NCBI RefSeq assembly: GCF_004522215.1
Contig: NZ_SDLR01000004.1
Location: forward strand, 815,277-879,276
Length of the DNA: 64,000 nt
Direction: 5' to 3'
Source: Ammoniphilus sp. YIM 78166
GTDB lineage: Bacteria; Bacillota; Bacilli; Aneurinibacillales; RAOX-1
Shown here: piece after piece, positions 61,061 through 64,000 of the stretch
Position numbering within the stretch: the first letter of the stretch is position 1
Layout: each line of letters opens with the position of its first letter
Notes under the pieces: model-generated
What the model saw: the letters and a program-made list of their open reading frames with translations, nothing else
Told to the model about the DNA's origin: nothing
The model's database searches: none
Translations under genes and position numbers: made by a program

Positions 61061-61211
61061 CGGGCGAACTAGGCCGATAAATGGGCGCTCAGTCTGGGGA
61101 TATGGGCGACTCGGCCGGATAATTGGGCGGAAGCCCGGCCAGATTGGGCGCCTCAGCCGGGTAAGGGCGCTTACCCGTTGTATATGGGCGCTCTCGACCG
61201 GGAATTGGGCG
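61061..61211 (+). repeat. Array of 8 TGGGCG-type units with 21-bp period
   Basis: The GGGCG core recurs at 61061, 61082, 61103, 61124, 61145, 61164, 61185 and 61206. All steps are 21 bp except one of 19 bp (61145 to 61164), the same pattern as at 3921. The region has no credible coding sequence. Confidence 0.85.
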
Positions 61212-61254
61212 CCCCCAACTCCACTCGACCACTACATATAAAGGAGAACAAACG

Positions 61255-62364
61255 ATGCGTTTAAATGACTTCAAGCTTGAAGTGTTTTTCAACAAATATG
61301 AGTTCACGGCACCGTATCTGCTTGCACAGTCCGATTGCGAGTCTATGTCGATTCAAGAGTTACTGAGCTACGAAGCAGGGGCGGAGGAGCAGTTGAAGCA
61401 GCTTGGGCTGGGGTATACGGAAGTGCCGGGAAACCCTTCCTTGCGAAGCCAGATTGCTCGGCTTTATCAACAAGTAGATGAGTCAGGCATCTTGGTTCAT
61501 GTGGGAGCACAAGAGGCGATCTTCAATTTTATGCATGTGGCGCTGGAGCCGGGCGATCATATTATTTGCCAGTTTCCAATCTATCAATCTCTTTATGAAG
61601 TGGCGAAATCTCTTGGCTGTGAGGTCTCGATGTGGGAGATCAAGCAAGGGGAGAACGGTTGGGAGTTGGATCTAGACGAGCTGAAGTCGCTCATCCAAGT
61701 GAATACGAAGCTGATTGTGGTAAACACACCGAATAACCCTACAGGATATACGCTCAACCCGGCTGAGCTTCAAGCCATTACGGAATTGGCTCGTCAGCAT
61801 AATTGCCTCATCTTTTCGGATGAAGTCTATCAAGGACTAGAAGAAACTCGGCCTACCTTTTTTGCCGATCTCTATGAAAATGCCGTATCCCTAGGTGTCA
61901 TGTCCAAGGCGTACGGGTTGGCTGGATTGCGAGTGGGGTGGATTGCCACCCAGAACCAAGAAATCTACGATAAAATGGTTCGCTTCAAGCACTACACGAC
62001 GATTTGCACCAGCGGGCCGAGTGAGTTTCTTGCGGAGATTGCACTGAATCATGGGGACCGAATTCTTAAGAGGAACCGAGAAATCATCCAGGGAAACCAA
62101 CAAATAGCGAACTCCTTTTTTCAGCGGTATCCGGGGATTTTCACCAATAACGTCCCACAGTCCGGACCTGTGGCGTTTCACCGAATCCATACGAATCAGC
62201 CGATTGAGCAGTTTTGTGAAAAGCTGGTGGAGGAGACAGGCGTGCTACTGTTGCCAGCGACGGTGTATGACGTAGAAGAGCCTTACATTCGCATGGGGTA
62301 TGGCAGGAAGAGTTTTGCAGAGTGTTTGGAAAGGTTTGAAGGATATGTAATCAATAGGTTCTAA
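61255..62364 (+). CDS. Class I/II (fold type I) aminotransferase
   Basis: PLP enzyme of 369 residues. The signature NTPNNPTG (about residue 160), SDEVYQGLE (Asp/Tyr) and the PLP lysine in VMSKAYGLAGLRVGW are present; a late FxR-like PYIRMGYG completes the active site. It resembles the aspartate-type group, some members of which act on arginine-derived amino acids. The substrate is not evident. AAAGGAGAAC precedes the ATG, just after the 21-bp array. Confidence 0.9.
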   Translation: MRLNDFKLEVFFNKYEFTAPYLLAQSDCESMSIQELLSYEAGAEEQLKQLGLGYTEVPGNPSLRSQIARLYQQVDESGILVHVGAQEAIFNFMHVALEPGDHIICQFPIYQSLYEVAKSLGCEVSMWEIKQGENGWELDLDELKSLIQVNTKLIVVNTPNNPTGYTLNPAELQAITELARQHNCLIFSDEVYQGLEETRPTFFADLYENAVSLGVMSKAYGLAGLRVGWIATQNQEIYDKMVRFKHYTTICTSGPSEFLAEIALNHGDRILKRNREIIQGNQQIANSFFQRYPGIFTNNVPQSGPVAFHRIHTNQPIEQFCEKLVEETGVLLLPATVYDVEEPYIRMGYGRKSFAECLERFEGYVINRF

Positions 62365-62388
62365 ATAGCGAAGGATGTGACAAATTCA

Positions 62389-62416
62389 GAAAGGGGCCTT
62401 TGGGTAAAGGCCCTAT
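62389..62416. terminator. Weak terminator
   Basis: AGGGGCCTTT, GGGT loop, AAAGGCCCT, then ATT. Confidence 0.5.
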
Positions 62417-62422
62417 TAGGAG

Positions 62423-62755
62423 TTAAGCCATAATCTCAACAAGGTTGATTTTGACTAGCTTGTTTGTTTGAGGATTGAATACCACATAGGCTCTTACTAA
62501 TTTCTTCTTTGAATTGTCGACTACTTTAAAATCAAAAGCATCTTGCGTTTCTGTACTGGAAAGAGTTTTTCTGCCTAGGTATTCGTAATCCGTTTCTTGG
62601 CTTCCAGGATATTTTTTCATAACTTCTTCCATAGCAAGCTTGCCCCATTTTGCATAATCGGGCTCGGGTTGAGCATGAGACGCCGGGGTGAGAATCGACA
62701 TCAACATGAAGCAGAGAATGAGCATGAAAGAGAAAACTTTTGATGGCTTTGTCAT
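62423..62755 (-). CDS. DUF3889 secreted protein
   Basis: Small secreted protein of 110 residues: signal peptide (about 1-28, cut near SHA), then a DUF3889 domain (DYAKWGKLAMEEVMKKYPG and VRAYVVFNPQTNKLVKI). The family is typical of Bacillales and its function is unknown. It stands alone on the minus strand. Confidence 0.85.
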   Translation of the reverse strand: MTKPSKVFSFMLILCFMLMSILTPASHAQPEPDYAKWGKLAMEEVMKKYPGSQETDYEYLGRKTLSSTETQDAFDFKVVDNSKKKLVRAYVVFNPQTNKLVKINLVEIMA

Positions 62756-62900
62756 TTTTCTACCTCCTAGGGTTTAGTTATTTACGTCTTTATTTTTTGC
62801 TAAAATAGAGAAATAAAACCAAAATTAGGTAATCATTCAATCAAACCTAAAGCTAGCCGATTCAGGCCCCGCAAAGGGACCCTAAGGCCAGATGCGCTGC

Positions 62901-63581
62901 TCATTCATACCTCATAGCAAAAAGAGGCTCATTCTCTTGCCATTCTGCGTAAAAAACATCCCGGTAATCAGAAATGTTTTGCATGGCTAGTTGGTTTTTC
63001 AACCATTCCTCATCCAGTCCTGCTTTCGCCAAATTGCGGTAATCGACCTCACCGTCCAGAATGAGGGGAAGAGGCAAGCAGACTGTTCTAAGAGGCAACT
63101 GAAAATCCCTCACTCGAGGATAATCATATTGGAACTTAGGAAGGACGCTAATTTTTCCGTTGGATTCCAGGATGGCGTATTCCACCTCCTGGACGGAAAA
63201 GTAGCCTTGTTGCCTAAGGAGCAGGAGCAGTTGGTTGAGATCGACTTTATTCTTCTTTAATTCATCAAATTTTAACTTCCCTTGCTGGATCACCAAACTG
63301 GGCTCACCCTCTAGGATCTTTCTTGTCTTTTTAAATTTCAGCGTGATATATTCGAGGAGGAAAATCATCGTGCCCCAGAGTATGGTTGCAAATAAGATTT
63401 CCGTGATTCTGACTTCATGATCATAAACCGCATTGCCGACCAGCTCTCCTAAAATCAAGGCAGAGATAAAATCAAATGGCCGCATCTGTGAAATTTGGGT
63501 TTTTCCAAGCATCTTGAGGACCAGAAACAGTAGCACCAAACCGAAGGACAACTCAAGGGCAATCATGCCGAAGTGTTTCAT
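62901..63581 (-). CDS. DUF421/YetF-like membrane protein
   Basis: Protein of 226 residues with three N-terminal transmembrane helices and a soluble domain of the DUF421/YetF type (GKTQISQMRPFDFISALILG; EGEPSLVIQQGKL; QGYFSVQEVEYAILESNG). YetF-like proteins are common in sporulating Firmicutes and may sense or transport; function is not settled. AGGAGT precedes the ATG. Confidence 0.9.
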   Translation of the reverse strand: MKHFGMIALELSFGLVLLFLVLKMLGKTQISQMRPFDFISALILGELVGNAVYDHEVRITEILFATILWGTMIFLLEYITLKFKKTRKILEGEPSLVIQQGKLKFDELKKNKVDLNQLLLLLRQQGYFSVQEVEYAILESNGKISVLPKFQYDYPRVRDFQLPLRTVCLPLPLILDGEVDYRNLAKAGLDEEWLKNQLAMQNISDYRDVFYAEWQENEPLFAMRYE

Positions 63582-63654
63582 AATGATACTCCTATCTTTT
63601 CGGGAAATTACCCCTCCATTCTTGCCGAATTTATGGATCGATAACCGCTAACCC

Positions 63655-63683
63655 TTGAACTCTTGCAAAAAACCTTTTATAAT
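63655..63683 (+). promoter_or_regulatory. Promoter TTGAAC-17-TATAAT
   Basis: Near-consensus sigma-A promoter (TTGAAC at 63655, TATAAT at 63678) in front of the last gene of the window. Confidence 0.75.
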
Positions 63684-63689
63684 CACAGT

Positions 63690-63814
63690 AACATCATATA
63701 GCCTTAACAAGGGTTTCTATCGGGAAGATTCAACGATTTTCTCATCTAGTAGATAAACTCAGTTCCATGCCATTGGACTGAGTTTTTTTGCTTTTACAGG
63801 AGGGGGCATGGGTT
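63690..63814 (+). promoter_or_regulatory. Leader with a T-tailed hairpin before the last gene
   Basis: About 125 nt from the expected start point to the GTG. A hairpin AAACTCAGT...ACTGAGTTTTTTT (63755-63789) lies inside it, so transcription could be attenuated. CATATAG and GTTTCTATC segments are suggestive of a purine-type aptamer core, but the rest does not fit well. Confidence 0.4.
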
Positions 63815-64000
63815 GTGAGTGTACAATCTTCTGTTCCGGTGGAAAAGGCAACGCCTGCTTCTACTGCGAATGCGGAAAAATGGCAAGGGAGGATCATTAG
63901 TTTACTAGCCATCAGCTATTTACTGCTGCAAATTTATCCAGGACAAGAGATGGAGGCTGTGGTCAGCGTAATCATTCTTGGCGTCATCGTCTGGGTCATG
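63815..64000 (+). CDS. Partial membrane protein (cut by the window end)
   Basis: The first 62 residues of a protein starting at GTG 63815, 7 nt after an AGGAGGGGG site. The opening is a 24-residue alanine/threonine-rich cytoplasmic stretch, then two hydrophobic helices (about 27-38 and 47-62). I do not recognise the family from this fragment. Confidence 0.7.
   Translation, partial: MSVQSSVPVEKATPASTANAEKWQGRIISLLAISYLLLQIYPGQEMEAVVSVIILGVIVWVM

Noticed and set aside
63808..63900. Cys-rich 30-codon frame starting at ATG 63808
   Set aside because: It overlaps the better membrane-protein start at 63815 and is only 5 nt shifted; the ribosome site fits the GTG.

Overview
The window looks like chromosomal DNA of a spore-forming Bacillales bacterium of roughly balanced base composition (Brevibacillus-, Ammoniphilus- or Aneurinibacillus-like; the genus cannot be fixed from the sequence alone). 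The evidence is strong AGGAGG ribosome sites, frequent TTG and GTG starts, a Spo0E-type phosphatase, DUF3231 and DUF3889 proteins, a SinI-like micro-protein and T-tailed hairpin terminators. I see no rRNA, tRNA, CRISPR array, insertion sequence or intact prophage.

Layout. 1-787 is non-coding and holds degenerate repeats. 788-7029: a CapA-like protein, then a sigma-54 aldehyde/alcohol module (CoA-acylating aldehyde dehydrogenase, PAS-AAA+ activator, iron alcohol dehydrogenase). Both enzyme genes have a -24/-12 promoter and share an upstream 13-mer that may be the activator site. 7090-13557: DUF3231 protein, two c-di-GMP enzymes, a lone DNA methyltransferase and an SDR. 13708-19909: a tandem pterin synthase, a LytS/LytR pair beside a CstA-type transporter with two 21-bp-spaced direct repeats, and small membrane proteins. 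20281-27994: a TAXI-type TRAP transporter behind a sigma-54 promoter, followed by a sensor kinase with its own solute-binding domain, an NtrC-like regulator and a second TAXI binding protein. 28052-33864: Uma2, a gate-domain membrane protein, Nif3, DUF2294, a GT-D-like protein, Spo0E and a BASS transporter. 33927-42771: an IclR-controlled catabolic operon (DctPQM, two SDRs, PPC/DUF296, acyl-CoA ligase, thiolase plus DUF35 partner). 42907-51518: SEC-C protein, Nudix, subtilase, a decayed arginase/surface-repeat region, a phage-type ABA protein, double DUF2294 and a UvrD helicase. 51760-57555: PucR, NCS1 permease, DUF917 and hydantoinase, probably for a hydantoin-like compound. 57640-64000: a chemoreceptor, a SinI-like gene with a SinR-type operator, an orphan DctP, an aminotransferase, DUF3889, a YetF-like protein and the start of a membrane protein behind a possible attenuator.

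Themes. Carboxylate uptake and catabolism under dedicated regulators dominates, with three TRAP-type loci and two sigma-54 activators. Two repeat families stand out. One is a 21-bp-phased TGGGNG-type array present at three loci. The other is a dispersed element of 27, 37 or 47 bp whose length changes by whole 10-nt units; one copy supplies the C-terminus and stop codon of the hydantoinase.
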